64,000 nucleotides of DNA from Akebia trifoliata (lineage: Eukaryota > Streptophyta > Magnoliopsida > Ranunculales > Lardizabalaceae). Both the position numbers and the translations under genes were made by a program. How positions within the stretch are numbered: the first letter of the stretch is position 1; each line of letters begins with the position of its first letter. Shown here piece by piece: positions 33,913 through 47,080 of this stretch. The notes beneath the pieces are model-generated. The model had not been told where the DNA came from, did no database searches, and was given only the letters and a program-made list of their open reading frames with translations. The stretch spans positions 11,267,658 to 11,331,657 of the forward strand of contig CM030704.1 of the NCBI GenBank assembly GCA_017979445.1, given 5' to 3'.

Positions 33913-36900
33913 TGTGGTGCCCTACCAAACGCTAACACAAATCCCAAAGTCAAATCTCAAGGAAGTAGGTGGCACCTTGAAATTTTTACATGGCTCCCTC
34001 TGTTTATGTTAGTGTTCTGTGAAACTCGAAAACCTGAATATCCATTATACAACAAATACTGTATATATAAATGCAAACACAAATAATAACAGAAGACTAA
34101 ATACATCTAACACGTAAGTCAAAGTGTGAAAGTTTAACAATATATATGATTACAAAAATACTCTCATTTTAACATGAACCTAACACTCGACCCCAAAATC
34201 TATGTATATCCTGAACGAAACTGACAACGCTGAAGGGTGTAGCCCTAGTGCTCACCATTCAACAGTCTCTGATCGTCAATCTGACCAGTCAGATACTTCT
34301 CACTTGTCAACTCTACGCCTGCCTCGGTAACTGCAAGTTCTGAAACTAAAAAGAAAATAGGAAAGAAAGGATGAGTAACAATGGTTCCTAGTAAGTCCAC
34401 AACGAATTCCTACTAATAAACTCTCCTAAACATGGTCGAGTAAGCAGATTGAACATTTTAATACATGTAAAGTTTTACAAAATAAATCAGGGATGAACAA
34501 TTAAACAGTTTAAAAGTTCACATAACATCAACCATCAGTACTCAGTATACATTCTGTTTTTATACAAATATAATTGACAACACTGAAATGACAGACATGC
34601 TTTTCAGTTTATATTGCAAAATAAAACAACAACTACATAGAACACAATGGTGAAGCAGTAGAATTAGAAAGTTGGGATTCACGATTGGATCGTTCCCAGT
34701 TGGGACATGATATTCCATAATACAATATTAGTTCCTGATTTTGTGGTTGCTCGTTGTTTACTACACTTGCAGGACCATTTATTTGGCTTAGGCTGGCCAT
34801 TTGACGTGATCGTAAGCAATGGGTCTCTTTTCGATGTGTCAGAACGTTTAACTACTTTTATATTGTTAGTGATTACTAACCAATCATCTTCGTCTATGCC
34901 TATCAGGCGTGCATGTGATTCCCAAATATATACAACTCCATTCATATACAGCCACTTTTACAATATAAGTTTACTAGTAAAAATAGAAAGGAATGGACCT
35001 GGATTCTAGTTGTGACTCCACTCTCATACTCGTCACATACCACACATGAGCTTGGTGATCTCTACCGTATATCCCAGGATAGTACACCACTCGGATGATA
35101 TGACGCATTATCCTTTCAAGCATTCACAAACTCTTTAACAACTCACAAAATAGCTATATATATATCATTTTTCTTTGAAAACAAAAGAGAAATTAACAAA
35201 CAAGGTTGAGAATGGATATCCAGTTTCCTACTATGCAATTGTGGCCACTTGGCCTAAAATAAATAACTCAGTGTCTTGTGCTAACATAATTTAAATAAAC
35301 ATGCAACCAATCACTATCCCTGGATATCCCTTCACCAACCTACATGCACCATACAATGTAAAATGCAGACATCACCCCTCGGGTGTGATTCTGGCATTTT
35401 ATCGTTTCATCAATTTTTCTTATTTTTTGACATTTTTACTTTCCATCTTTTCAAACACAACATCCTTTTCTTAATCTTTCAAAATCATTTGGATTATTCA
35501 ATCGAAAACTATCAAAGTTTATTTAAAATTGGGTCCTGGTGATGCATGAAAGCTGTTAAAACAATGAAAATTGGTGAAAATTAGGCTTAAGTGTCTGAAA
35601 ATCAAAATTTCAAAGTTCTTGAAATTGAAAATGGGTTTTTGGAAATGAAAGCCTTGAACACGAGATTCGACACCATGTAATTTTTATTGTCTAATTCAAA
35701 GTATCGCAAAAGATATTTGATTTTGAAAATCTGACGAAAATGTCAAAATTTACGTTTTGTTCTTGAAACCAAAATTCGGATTTTGAAACCATTCCCATTG
35801 TTCCAAAATGAGGGGTAAAAGTTAATTTCTTTAAATAATTTAATGAAATAAAGGGTTGAAATGCATGTACAAGTGAATGTGAGTTCAAAGTAAAAACAAG
35901 GGGTAATTTTTGAAAAAAAATTTCAAGCACGGTGGATCATGGTGGAATCGTGGTCAAGACACAGTGGCACCATGGCTAAGGATGGTGGAACCGTCAGAAA
36001 GTTGCAGTTTTTCGAATTTTTGATTTTTCATCATTTTTTTTGGGTTTTGCGTTCGTTCTTTGATTTTACTAACCCACCCACAAATCACATGTTTAAATCA
36101 CGATAAAATACATCAAACATGAAGGTCCTAGTATAAATTTAAAATAAATTTAACGACATTCTACGATATTGAAGCACATAACAAGTTTTGATAAAAATAT
36201 AAATGCATATTTTTGGAATCTATGGCTACCAATAAGAGTTGAGAGTCCCTTACAAGTTGGGTTGTTGGACATAATGGGCTGGCTTGGAAATCAAGGATCG
36301 ACGATGTGGAACTCCAAAATTTGGTGAACTTGGGTGCCAATGATCGGGTTGGTCACGAAACCCTTGATGAAGGTATTCTTCTTCCTTTTACTACAATGAA
36401 CGACTCTTCCCCTAATTGGATGAGACTCCAAATGAGTAGTATCAAGCCCACTTGCTTATTTTTGGGAAGAGACAAAGAGAAAGAAAAGAAAATGAAGGTT
36501 GAATGGGGTGAGAATGTGGAGTTCGTCAATGGTGACGATTTTTTCTTTTTCGTTGAAAATCAACACGGACTTGATTGCGAGGGATCTCATCGAGAATGGG
36601 TCGAAACCCTTGGGTTGGAAAATGGGTTGGTTCTTTGTGAGTTGGAAAAGAGAAAATGAAATAAAAAGAATGACTTAGTTCTTTTTATAAGGAGTTGGAG
36701 GGCATTTTTGTATTTTTTCTTCGTTTACATTTATGGCTGTAACTTGACCCTTCAGACTCAGAAAATGACAAATGAGTATTCCATTTCGAATAATTTTTCG
36801 TTGTGGACCTAATGGTGTGGTCGAATTTTCCTGATTCTTTCTCTAACAAAATTTCACTATTTTGGATCCCACTCAACATAAAATTCGAGGATTTTATAAT

Positions 36901-37106
36901 TTTTTCATCCGAACTCGAATTCGAACTTGCTTACAGGCTAAAGTATATATTTCAACCTTTTTGAATCTAATGGTGAAGTCAATTTTCTTTGAAAATGAAT
37001 ATAACAATATCCGAGTGTTTTACTCTAAGTCCCTATTTAATAATTTTTCTCAAAATATCACCATTTGATTTCTTCGAGATACGAGTTAAAAACTCGGGGT
37101 ATTACA
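33913..37106 (-). repeat. About 3-kb LTR family, copy 2, inverted
   Basis: On the minus strand it starts TGTAATACCCCGAGTTTTTA (37106) and ends GGGCACCACA (33913), the same ends as copies 1 and 3. The conserved block (GATCACGATTGG through CATATCATCCGAG as reverse complement) lies at 34679-35110. The flanking 5-mers (CCCCC and CTCTC) do not match, so either the target duplication decayed or this LTR belongs to a rearranged element. The part near 36300-36660 differs from the other copies and contains a 117-codon plus-strand frame. Confidence 0.75.
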
Positions 37107-38690
37107 CTCTCATTAGGAACCTGCAAACAACTTAACTTTGGTTGTTTCAAAGGCTCAAGGGTAGGAATTGTTAGGCGCAAAGGTAAGGCTATGTAAGTTC
37201 TCGGAAGGATGAGATGACCCTAACCTTTTGAGAGGGGGTATTATGGAGGGATAAATTGTCTGGCCTCTAGGACAACAACATGTGTTATCCAAGGTCTCGA
37301 GGTTCATCAGAACACAAGGAGAAGGGGGTCGAGTATGGTCGAGGAAGAGTTACCTTTCATTAGAGAATATACCAAGACTTGTGTATAGGACTCACATTCT
37401 AACAAAGATGAGAAAATGTTAACGAGAGGAACGAACACTAAAGTTTGAGATTTCAGCCTTTTTCATAAGCTTTGATCTTTGATTTTTCTCTTTTTTGATA
37501 TTCGTTTTCGATTTCGATCTTCACAAAATCCTAATGCTTAGCGACTTCAGATTGAAACAAACCATGAAGCTTGAGATTTCTCCCTTCTTCATCATGTTCT
37601 TTGATTTTTTATTTTTCAATCTTCGATTTCAATTTCGACTTCACAAAATCCAAGTGCTTGTAGTTTCAAATTGGAATGAACCCTAAAGCTTGATATTTAG
37701 GGTTGTCATCGTGAACCAAAAGAAATTAAGTAATGTTTCTCTAGTTTTTAGTTTCTCAAACCTAAAACAAAACAAAATCAATACTGCTATATTTTTTTTC
37801 TATATTTTTTGTCGAAAAGGATACAAATTAAAGTTTCAATTTTTCACCGAAGGCATGATTATTTGTTTCTGTTGAGTCAAATAAAAAAAAATCAACAGTG
37901 TACTTGTTAATTTGGCAAGTGATTGAGTCAACTTAAAAAGTAGTTGAGTCAGGTTTGAAACTTGGTGTATTTATCTTTATCTTTACCATTATAAGGAGAG
38001 AAGAAGGAATATATGTTTGTTGACAAAACTTTCGAAAACCTAAAATGCCCTTAGTACTCAATTTGATGTTATAATTATAAAGGTAATTTTCTTCAAAAGA
38101 AAAACGAGGTGTCAATAGAAACTCTTGTGACACTCGTTTGTACCATTTTTTTGGCAAATGCCATCGCCATGATTTCCTTTTTGTGTCACATTCGCACATC
38201 ACTTTTCCCACAATTTTCTTTACCCAATATTAATTCTCCAATATCTTCAATTGTTAAAAAAAAAAGAAATAATAATAATAATCTCTACTAAGCAAATATA
38301 AACTAAAATAAGAAAAAGAATCCTCCTCCTAAAACAACTTTTACCAAAGATTCTCTAACAATGTGCCCCCGTCTAGAGATAGATAAAGGTTCTAAACAAG
38401 AAATCAATAAATTAAGAACAATTTTACAAAAAAGGTACATTCATTATTTAACAAGACAAAAACAAGAATTGCAAATACTGATTCACCATCATCGATACAA
38501 AATCATAACAACATTGCACGAAAAAAAATTACCCCCATTAATAATTAACACAATGGAACCAATAAAAAAAATAAAAATTAACAATATGGATTCCAACAAA
38601 ATACAAAGAATTGGATGCAAACAATTCAGAGACAAACAATATTTATTGCCCATTTCTCCATTAACAAATAGTAAATATGTAAATAAGAGT
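37107..38690. other. No gene recognised; degraded repeat-like DNA
   Basis: A direct duplication with TTTGATTTTT..CGATTTCGA..CTTCACAAAATCC is visible at about 37470-37540 and 37585-37655. The stretch 37865-38000 resembles the R2-associated repeat around 40400-40900 (GAGTCAACT..AAAAAGTAGTT..). A 117-codon frame at 38361-38714 has no recognisable domain. Confidence 0.4.
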
Positions 38691-38691
38691 G

Positions 38692-38755
38692 GGGTCTTGT
38701 TAACATGTGCCTAGAGGGCATACATTAAGGTGCATTAAATACAACTTGAAAATAT
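38692..38755. mobile_element. End of a MITE related to the 11.5-kb copy
   Basis: GTCTTGTTAACATGTGCCTA and AAGGTGCATTAAATAC match the left end of the complete MITE. The other half is missing and replaced by unrelated sequence. Confidence 0.6.
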
Positions 38756-38831
38756 GCATTTTGCAGTGGTCTCAAAACTTGAAAATCGGCATAGTGGACT
38801 CAACATGATTATTTTTAAATCTATCATATTT

Positions 38832-38832
38832 C

Positions 38833-38862
<30 letters not shown>
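38832..38862. repeat. AAT trinucleotide microsatellite
   Basis: About ten ATA/AAT units in a row. Confidence 0.9.
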
Positions 38863-38864
<2 letters not shown>

Positions 38865-39291
38865 GATATTATATTTTTGAGAGCTTCTAGTGGCAGCCCA
38901 TCTCTTACTTATTAAACCCTAATTAAAAATAAAGAAAATAAGTGAATGGTTAAGAATAAGTAAAAGTACAGGTGTCAATATAAACTCTTATCTATTTATT
39001 TATTTTTTGCTAAATTTTTTTTTTTTGGCTTTAGAATTTTATGAGTCTAACCATAATTGTAAATAACTACTGAAATTGTTTGAATAGAGAGTTATAATGT
39101 TGAGACTATAATTTGACCTAAACCTTTGTAATGTTTGGAAAGTGTGTTTTCTAATCTTTAATTGGGGTGTAAAATAATTTAAGAAATTGGTGTGTCATAA
39201 CTAACAATTGAAAATTGTAAAATTTAATAGAACTTAGATGGAATTTTAATAAATAAAATTATCCGAAAATAACTATTAACGCATTCTTTTT

Positions 39292-40240
39292 TTGCTGAAT
39301 CTTTTATTTCTATTTAACGTATTCTTCACAATTGCTTTCTCTTCAACCAATCGTTCTCTCAACTTCAATGTGTTTGAGAATAAAGATTTCCTGGAACTCA
39401 GGTGTCAGAATAACAATGTTCTGACATCTGAATTTCAGGAAAATCTTTATTCTCCGGCAAATCCCTTCAATGAGCTTTCGTCGTCTTCTCTGTTATGGTA
39501 ATTCTCTGAATCTTTTTTTCTCTTTTATCATATTCTTTTAATGGAAAAATGTTTAATAATATTATTTGTTCGGATTTGCTTTTGGATCAAACTCTTTGTA
39601 TTTTCTTGGATTCCATGTTTTCTACGGATGATGGTGAATGGAATTTTTTCATTCTTGGCTTCCATTTAGATTTCTTAATTTTTTTGTCTTGCAATGTTCG
39701 ATATGGGTTTCTACCGATGATGGTGAATGGAATTTTAATAAATTAAATAAATTTATCCGAAAATAACCCTTAACTTGTCCCTTTGATTGCTTTCTCTTCA
39801 ACCAATCGTTTTCTCAACTTCAATGTATTTAAGAATAAAGATTTCTTGGAACTCATGTGTCAAAATAACAATATTCTGAGCTTTCGTCTAACTACTAACT
39901 TCATCTGTTATGGTAATTCTGTGAATCTTTTTTTTTCTATTTATCGTAGAGAAATGTTTAATAATATTGTTTGTTCAGATTTGTTTTTGGATTTCTTGTA
40001 ACTCAGGTGTCAAATTCACCGAATCTTTCTTTTTCTTCTATTTATTGTATTCTTTCAGTGAGTTTTTGCATCCAACTCTTTACATTTTCTTTGATTCCAT
40101 GGTTATTAATTATGGGGGCAGTTTTTGTGTTGCAATGTTGATACGGTTTTCTACCTATGACGGTCAATCGAAGTTTACCATTCTTGGCTTCTATCTAGAT
40201 TTCTTAATTTTTTTTTTTCTCTATTCTCTACATACATGAT
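39292..40240 (+). repeat. Dispersed repeat R1, two tandem partial copies
   Basis: 39310-39760 and 39783-40240 are related to each other and to 9.6-12.1 kb. Each begins with an ATTGCTTTCTCTTCAACCAA block and continues AAAGATTTC(C/T)TGGAACTCA. Short plus-strand frames (for example MIAFSSTNRFLNFNVF) look alike in both copies, but no known domain is seen. Confidence 0.6.
39376..39454. repeat. Long hairpin inside R1
   Basis: The arms 39376-39410 (GAGAATAAAGATTTCCTGGA..GTGTCAGAA) and 39419-39454 are near-perfect reverse complements of about 35 bp with an 8-nt loop. Confidence 0.8.
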
Positions 40241-41590
40241 ACGTATTTTTAACAAATGATGGTGATGAGTTGTTGAATCATTATCAAATTTTCCTGTGCA
40301 CTCACTAAAAATCTTAAAACTCTTTGAGTTAACTCAAAACTTGGCTGAGTGGACTCAACTTTATTGGATTTCAGATGACTCGGTCATGAAACCTGACGTA
40401 ACCAACATGTCGATTTAAATTGAAAGAAACTTACCAAATTTGGCAAATAGATCAAGTTAGCTCATCAAAAAGTAGTTCAGTTGGGTTAGATGAGAGATAA
40501 ATGATCCTTATAATATATTAAATAATAAAATATGATATAAAATTAGATTATCTATTTTTCTAATTTTTTTTTAATTAACTATAACAAATCTGAATCATAC
40601 ATAAATTCTAATTTTTTTTTTTTTTTTTTAATTTATGTGTGTTTGCCGATATTTAACGACTGAAACAATTCATGAAGACGATTTATAGTTAGTTTCATTT
40701 CGTGGGCTGCATCCTTTCGTGGATGTTTATTTTTATCATTTCTCATATTAAGTTGATTATACATAAAATTTTCTCCATATGTTATGATTCATAACTTTAT
40801 AACTATAATTATAGTTTTGTTAAGCTTTTAACCTTTTAAAAAAGAGCTGAGTAAAGTTAGAAACTTTGACTGATTATCTTTACTATAATGAGAGAAGGCG
40901 AAATAGATGTTTGTTTTGGATTATTATCAAAACGATAATAATTTAATCTTATTATTATCAAAACGATATCTATTATTTTTTATTCAAAATTCAATCTTTT
41001 TAGATCGATCTATTCCAACCCATTTTGATTTGATGAAATTTTAAAAGGAACTTGGTGTTCGTTCTATCATTCAGGTAAGTTTCTCTCTCTCTCTCTCTCT
41101 CAGCTTCAAATCAATGAGGATTCCAGACCGTTCGATTACTAACCTCTCTTCGTATTCTAGAGTTTTGTTTCTCTCTTTTTCATTACTATTGATCGAAATT
41201 GTCAAGTGAGAGTGTTATAATAAAATTCAAACTAAAGAGATGTCTTCGAGGCTTGGGTTACAAGCATCTCCCAAGAGATGTCTTAGATTTCTTAATTTTT
41301 TTCTCTATTCTCTACGTACATAATATGTATTTTTAACAAATGATGGTGTTGAGTTGTTGAATCATTATCAAATTTTTCATGTGCGCCCACTAAAAATCTT
41401 AAAACTCTTTGAGTTAACTCAAAACTCGGCTGAGTAGACTCAACATGATTGGATTTCAGATGGCTCGGTCATGAAGCCTGACGTAACCAACATGTCGATT
41501 TAAATTGAAAGAAACTTACCCAATTTAGCAAATAGATCAAGTCAACTCATCAAAAACTAGTTCAGTTGGGTTAGATGAGAGATGGATCAA
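40188..41590 (+). repeat. Local duplication (about 310-bp blocks 1.09 kb apart)
   Basis: Block 40188-40500 (TAGATTTCTTAATTTTT.., ..CCTGACGTAACCAACATG.., ..TTCAGTTGGGTTAGATGAGA) recurs at 41278-41590 with about 10 per cent visible differences. The sequence downstream of each block (ATTATCAAAACGATA.., ..GGACCGTTCGATT..) is also duplicated, shortened in the second copy. Confidence 0.75.
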
Positions 41591-42928
41591 TTGGTGTTTT
41601 GGATTTTTATCAAAACGTTAATAATTTAATCTTATTATTATCAAAATGATATCTATTGTTTTGGATTCAAAAGTCAATCTTTTGAATCAATGTGGATTCT
41701 GGACCGTTCGATTGCTAACCTCTCTTCGTATTCTAGGGTTTCGTTTCTCTCTTTTTCTTTCACCTACTATTGATCGAAATTGTCAAGTGAGACTGTTATA
41801 ATCAAATTCAAACTAAAAAGATGCCTTCGAGGCTTGAGTTACAAGCATCTCCCAAGATATTTTACATCGACGTGGAGGTTTGCAAGTACACTTCTTCTCT
41901 TATAGTTTATGTTCAAGTAAGAAAAAAAGGGTGATTGTTTGCTCACAGCACAATACTATTTTGACATGTGGTACAGATGACATAATGTTCTTCGCAAGTT
42001 ACCACAATAAATAAAAGAGAACTAAATTATAAAACCACAGCAAGCAACAAGAATTTAATCCAAGTGACATCATTGATTCTGACTTCTAACTAAAAATAAT
42101 TAAGATATAACGTAACCAGTAAAACCCATTTAGTAGAGATCAAAAACTAATAAAAATAATGAAAGTGTAAAAGTAGAAGAATTTGTAGTGTGAAAACTTA
42201 AATCCGTCGAATGCACCACAGGCAAGCTATCTTATCAGCTCATCTGTATTTGTTTTTATGTCTATCCAACCAACAATCCAATGTTGTTGGATCGGAAAGT
42301 TAATCAAGTCAAGCACAAATAATAACTCAAAAATTTGTGATGAAACTTTAATAAGATAAAATCAAAAGACTATTTATGACATTCTTAATCGAATATGATT
42401 TAACTTGAACTTATCTAAGTCTAAATCATCAAAATTAGGAAGCCATAAACCATAATTGATGATCTTTAATTGGAAAATTATCATCACATGAAAACAATTA
42501 AACACAAATACATAATAAATAAACTAATTAAGATAATTTTGCTCATGGCTTTATTGACCTCTCTAATAGAGGTTTAGCCACAGATCACTACAAGAGATAT
42601 AAAAGAAGATAAACGATAAAACATTGAGATAAGAGGAGAGAAGGAGAAAAAATCTTCTTTCATTGATCTTGATATGAACTTTGGCAATACTTCCTTGATT
42701 ACAAAGTTAGAATTAAAATTAAAACTAAAAACCTAAAACTAAATATAAAAGAGAAGAGAGAGGTAGAGAGAGATAGTAGATCTCTTTTGGCTATGGTCTG
42801 GTTATTATTTATAGAGATCAAATTAAGGCTTCTTAAGTCGAAAATTCCATGTAAATAAAAAATAGTCCAACCCTAATCGACTTCGTGTGAAATTATGTTG
42901 TCAACGCACACATGAATCTCAAGGAATG
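40914..42928 (+). repeat. Repeat segment R2, copy 1
   Basis: This stretch matches 54420-54761 joined to 56854-57896 with good collinearity (for example CAAGCATCTCCCAAGA and GATAGTAGATCTCTTTTG in both). It contains no recognised coding region. The nature of R2 is unknown; it could be part of a DNA transposon or a segmental duplication. At 41869-41873 it retains the single GACGT that is duplicated around the solo LTR in copy 2. Confidence 0.7.
41079..41101. repeat. CT dinucleotide microsatellite
   Basis: TCTCTCTCTC run. The homologous position in the copy at 54556-54570 has a shorter run. Confidence 0.9.
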
Positions 42929-45900
42929 TGTAGACACCCAATTTTCGTACTCGCCTGATTAATCAACTCGTCAACTCAATTGCGACGGTTACCAATGATG
43001 GATGAATATTTCAATATTTTTTATTTGTTACTAGATATGTTTCAGAAATTCGGATGAGATATCTTAAGTAAGCAAAACTTTAGAAACCATGTTACGCTAG
43101 GAAAATATGACCCAAAAATATATAAATCATCATTTTGACACAAAAAAAGTTTTACAAGAAAATCACTAAAAAATAATCAAATTACCAAAATACCCCTAAC
43201 ATCCAAACATCCTTAGAGCCTACATTACGATTAGGAAACCTTTTCAAATGCATAAAATAACAAATTAAAATTAAATAAACTGTTTCACTAATTTTCACAA
43301 GATTCAACAAAATTACGAAAACATCCTCACAGAGCACATAATCATTGTAGCTACGTGATTTTCATCATTATGACGACCACACATACTACGATTTGGAGTC
43401 GCCACCATTCAAATTGTGAATGAGTGTGAATGGTCACCCGGTGCACATTTTTTGGAAAATTACCATTTTTTAGCGTTAGTGACTCGCAACGGATAGGGAA
43501 CTAATCCAACCTAGAGGTTCGGGCAAAGCGGCTCGGTTGGAGAAAATGGAAGGTGTTAGGTACCCTTTTCTCCCCACCAAATGACGGTAACCTCTACACA
43601 ACTCGGTTACTTTGATTTTGACAAAATATTAAAAATAAAGTGCCACGTGGAAGTGCTTGTACCCTTGATAGGAATTCATTTTCGGCTTGATCATAGGGTC
43701 ATTCCATTAATGGGAATGACCCTTATGAACCTTAGCCTTGGGGTCCAATCATCAAAATGGGTAAAATAAAATAGAAGAAGGGGGTGTTAGAAGAGGGAAG
43801 AATAGAAGATTAGAGAGAGAGAGGGGAAGGGGAAGTCTAGGACCCACCTTGAAGCTTCTTTCCTCTTTTTCTTCTTCTTCTAGATCTTCTTAGGTCCTTA
43901 GTGAAGTATGTGAGTGAAGTTACTTTTTAGAAGATGGTATGAGAGAGTAGTAGAGTAGAAGAGGGGTGATTAGATTTTTTTTCAAGGAGACTTGGTAACC
44001 CTTTTTGGGATGAGAGGGGAGGTATTTATGGATGTTTGGAGGGGGTTTGGGGGTATAATAGGGTGAAGAGTTGAGAGAATAGAGAATGACATGATTTTTA
44101 GAAGATGAGATTATGAAATTTGGAGTGAATTTAGGGGTAGTTTTGTAAAGAATAGAAATGGATTGTATTTCAACCCAAATGGTTTGGATCCTACCCAAAT
44201 CCATTTGGGTAGAGTGTTGGGTGGGATGAGATGAGTGATGGTTGATGGGAGGAGTGGGGGTGTAAGAGAGTTGTTTAGGGAAGGAGTGTTAGGTTGATGA
44301 AAAGGGTAAGGTGGAGGGATGGGTAGTGTAAGAGATTGGTTGGTTGGTTTTTGGGAGAATAAAGGAGATAATGCCATGTGGCAATCATGATGAGAGGGTG
44401 AGGAATGAGATTGGTTGATTGGTTGATGGGGGTTGTTTGATTAGAGAGAGAGAAATGAGTTAGTTGATTGATGATGAATGAAGTATGGGTTGAGTTGATT
44501 TATTGGAGTGTTTTAAGGAAGATGATGGGTAGAGATATGGGTGGTGATGTGGGTAGTTGATGATGTTAGATAATGGTGATGGATTAGGGTATGGGTGGAG
44601 GTGTGCGTGGTAGATGATATTAGAGGATGGGGATAGGTTAGGTTAGGGTAGGATATGGGTTGAGTTGATTTTGGTAGGGTATGGGTTGAGTTGATTTTGG
44701 AGGGAAGGTGATGTGTTTGGTTGATTTTTAGAGAATGGTGATGGAGAAAGGTGATTAGATGAGGGAGGTGAAAGGTGGTGATGACATGTGTCATCTTTTG
44801 ATATGAGGATTGTGATTGGTTGATGTGGGTAGTAGTTGATGGATTAGGGTTGTGGGTTGGGTAATTGGATATGGATAGAATGATATTTGTGGGCTTTTGG
44901 TGTTAGGCTTTGGTTTGTAGATTATTTTAGGTTGGGTAAGGCTTGTTTTGGGTTGGATTTTGAGGGTGGATAGGTTTTAGGGTTTAGAAGGTATGAGGTT
45001 AATTTTGTGTTAAGGGTAATGGGTTTAGGAAGGGGTTGAGGCCTTGTGGGCCTTAGGTAGGTTTAGGGCATTTGCGAATTTCGAGGTGGAGTGGTGGATG
45101 ATAGATGAAGGGTAGGTTTTTCAAGTCTCACCTTTTTAATTTTTTCAATTTTTTTTTGTATTTTTCTTGAGATTATTGATCGGATCAAAGATGTCACGTG
45201 TTTGGCGATTTGGGCCTTTTGGACCTGTTGGAGAATTTATCAATCGTTCGATTTTTCTTGGAATAAAGGTGGAGCGGTGATGTTGAACACGTATAGGATG
45301 AGTCACAACCCTTTTCGTAGGTTCCCTAGACCATTGGGGGGTCTTAGGGGCCTTGGTTCAATTGAGTTGCCACATTTTAACCTTTTGGACCTTTGAGGCC
45401 CGTTGGCCTATTTTGTTTGGAAAGTCGATATTTTGAAAGGGGGTGGGGTAAATGCGAACTATCCAGATCCCTTTGGTGAACCTACCAACCCATTGAGAGG
45501 TGTTAGTGGCTTGGATTTCGGTGAAAATATTAGATTTTAATGCTTCGGGCCTTCGAGACCCGTTGGCCAAATTCATCAGGAAAAACATTGTTTTTGGGCC
45601 TTTTTGAGTGAGGGCCCGTTCAAATTGAGTGTCTACAATCATTTCATGCCAAAAACCTCATAAGTGACACAAACCGATACTCTCATTGAATTCCTTACGA
45701 AAAACTGATTTCAAAATATCCCAAAACATCAAAAATCAACTTCTCAATGCAAAAGCCTTTTTTTAGGGCAAAATAATAATTTTTTAAATCATAAAATTCA
45801 AAAATCTAAAATAATAATTAAAACATTAATTAACGTAGCGTGAAGTATTAATAGATCAAATTAAAATTAAAAAAATAAAATAAAACCAATTAATTAAGCC

Positions 45901-46690
45901 CATAGGCCAAATTTTAAGTGGTGGCCCATTTATTTAAGTGGGACCACATGATATTTATAAAAGACCCCTCCATCTGGGGTCTCAAAGAATTAAAATATAA
46001 TTAAGGGATTCTCCAAAAATTTAAAAATCTTCATTGTACGTAAGAATTAAAACCCTAATTAAATAACTTAACTTTATCTTAAAGAAACCTAATCAAACTG
46101 AAAAATTCTCAAAAAACTCTATAAAAAGGAGCATCCACAACTTAAACTCGTAGGTTAAGAAAAATCCTAGGAAATAAAAACCAAAAACTCTTCCTAGCCT
46201 TCCCAAAATCCTAAATCTAAAGCCCCAAGTCCTTATCTAACACCAAAACCTCATTTTTTACTAAAAAAAACACCCTGAAATCCTCAAGAAACACCTAGAA
46301 ATTCTCAAAACACCCACAAAAGGAAAAAAAACTCAAATTTATGAGGGGAATACCTCATCTCGAAGATCGGAAGTGGATCGAGTGACGGAGACAAAAGTAA
46401 AAAAATTTCACACGAAGAACGCACTTTGTCAGTTCTGAGGGAATCGTCCGTCTCAATCATCCAGGTAAAGTTAGTTCTTTTATTTTTTATTTTTTTTAGG
46501 TGTATTTTAGCAATGTAATTTTTTTTGGGAAAAGTAGAGACCGACATTTATCGGGCGCGATTGGTGCCTAACACTTTTCAATCTCGTAACGTGATCTCCA
46601 GACCCATAGTTCCTTTTTGTAGATCAATATTTTCTTTTTTATTTTAAGTCATGTTTCGGTTCTTAGACCTAAAACTAGGCAGCGACTCCA
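42929..46690 (+). repeat. 5' LTR C of Tat/Ogre-like element, interrupted by a solo LTR
   Basis: It starts TGTAGACACCCAATTTTCG (42929), continues to 43345, is broken by the 43346-45637 insertion and resumes at 45643 to about 46680. Its end is fused to the primer-binding region: the last LTR part and the spacer, present at 32310-32404 in element B, are missing, and the text reads GGCAGCGACTCCACCGAGGA. The missing part in B is bounded by two GGCGACTC repeats, so deletion between these repeats is likely. Confidence 0.75.
43346..45637 (+). repeat. Nested solo LTR, 2292 bp
   Basis: It begins TGTAGCTACGTGATTTTCAT and ends GAGTGTCTACA, with the target duplication ATCAT at 43341-43345 and 45638-45642. 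It is homologous to 54762-56853. The middle (about 43760-45060) is strongly G- and T-rich and C-poor on the plus strand, which produces meaningless long Pro/His/Thr-rich frames on the minus strand. Confidence 0.85.
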
Positions 46691-47080
46691 CCGAGGATAT
46701 TTAAGGATCAAACTTGAAAAAATCCCAAAATTTGGTGCATTGCCAAATCGACCTAGTTTTTTTATTTTGATTTATTTTGATTTGTTTATTTGTTTATTTT
46801 TATTCTTTTGGCTTGATTGTGGATCATTTGTTTGGATTTTGGGTATGATATTTTTGATTTCTTTTATGGTCCAATTGAGGGTTACTGTTGATGACCCTAA
46901 ATAATTTAATATTTCAAAGATTAATAAGATAAGGATGGAATGATGGTAGCTCGGATGAGGAGGATATTTTGTTTTTTTTAAATAAAATAAAAATAATTTT
47001 TTTTTTAATCGGTGTTGCTTTGATAATAATCTTTTTTTCTTTCTCATCTAAATCTGTGCATGATGAATGATATCAAAGAA
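46691..47080 (+). mobile_element. Start of internal region of element C
   Basis: GGATCAAACTTGAAAAAATC and the following AT-rich text match the start of element B's internal region (about 32430-32590). It ends without pol or a second LTR. Confidence 0.5.

Noticed and set aside
36306..36659. 117-codon plus-strand frame with Met start
   Set aside because: It lies inside the inverted 3-kb LTR, is antisense to it, has no recognisable domain, and the other two copies show no matching frame. Most likely chance.
38361..38714. 117-codon plus-strand frame
   Set aside because: Lys/Ile/Asn-rich composition simply reflects AT-rich DNA, no motif is seen, and it runs into a MITE end.
44111..44794. Minus-strand Pro/His/Thr-rich frames
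   Set aside because: They are the complement of a G/T-rich low-complexity tract inside a solo LTR. Similar meaningless frames occur in the sister LTR at 55.9 kb.
47052..47070. GAATGATATC near 47.05 kb as the second target copy of LTR element C (GAATG at 42924-42928)
   Set aside because: The following sequence does not match the empty site in R2 copy 2 (ATAAGATGCC), so the match is probably chance.
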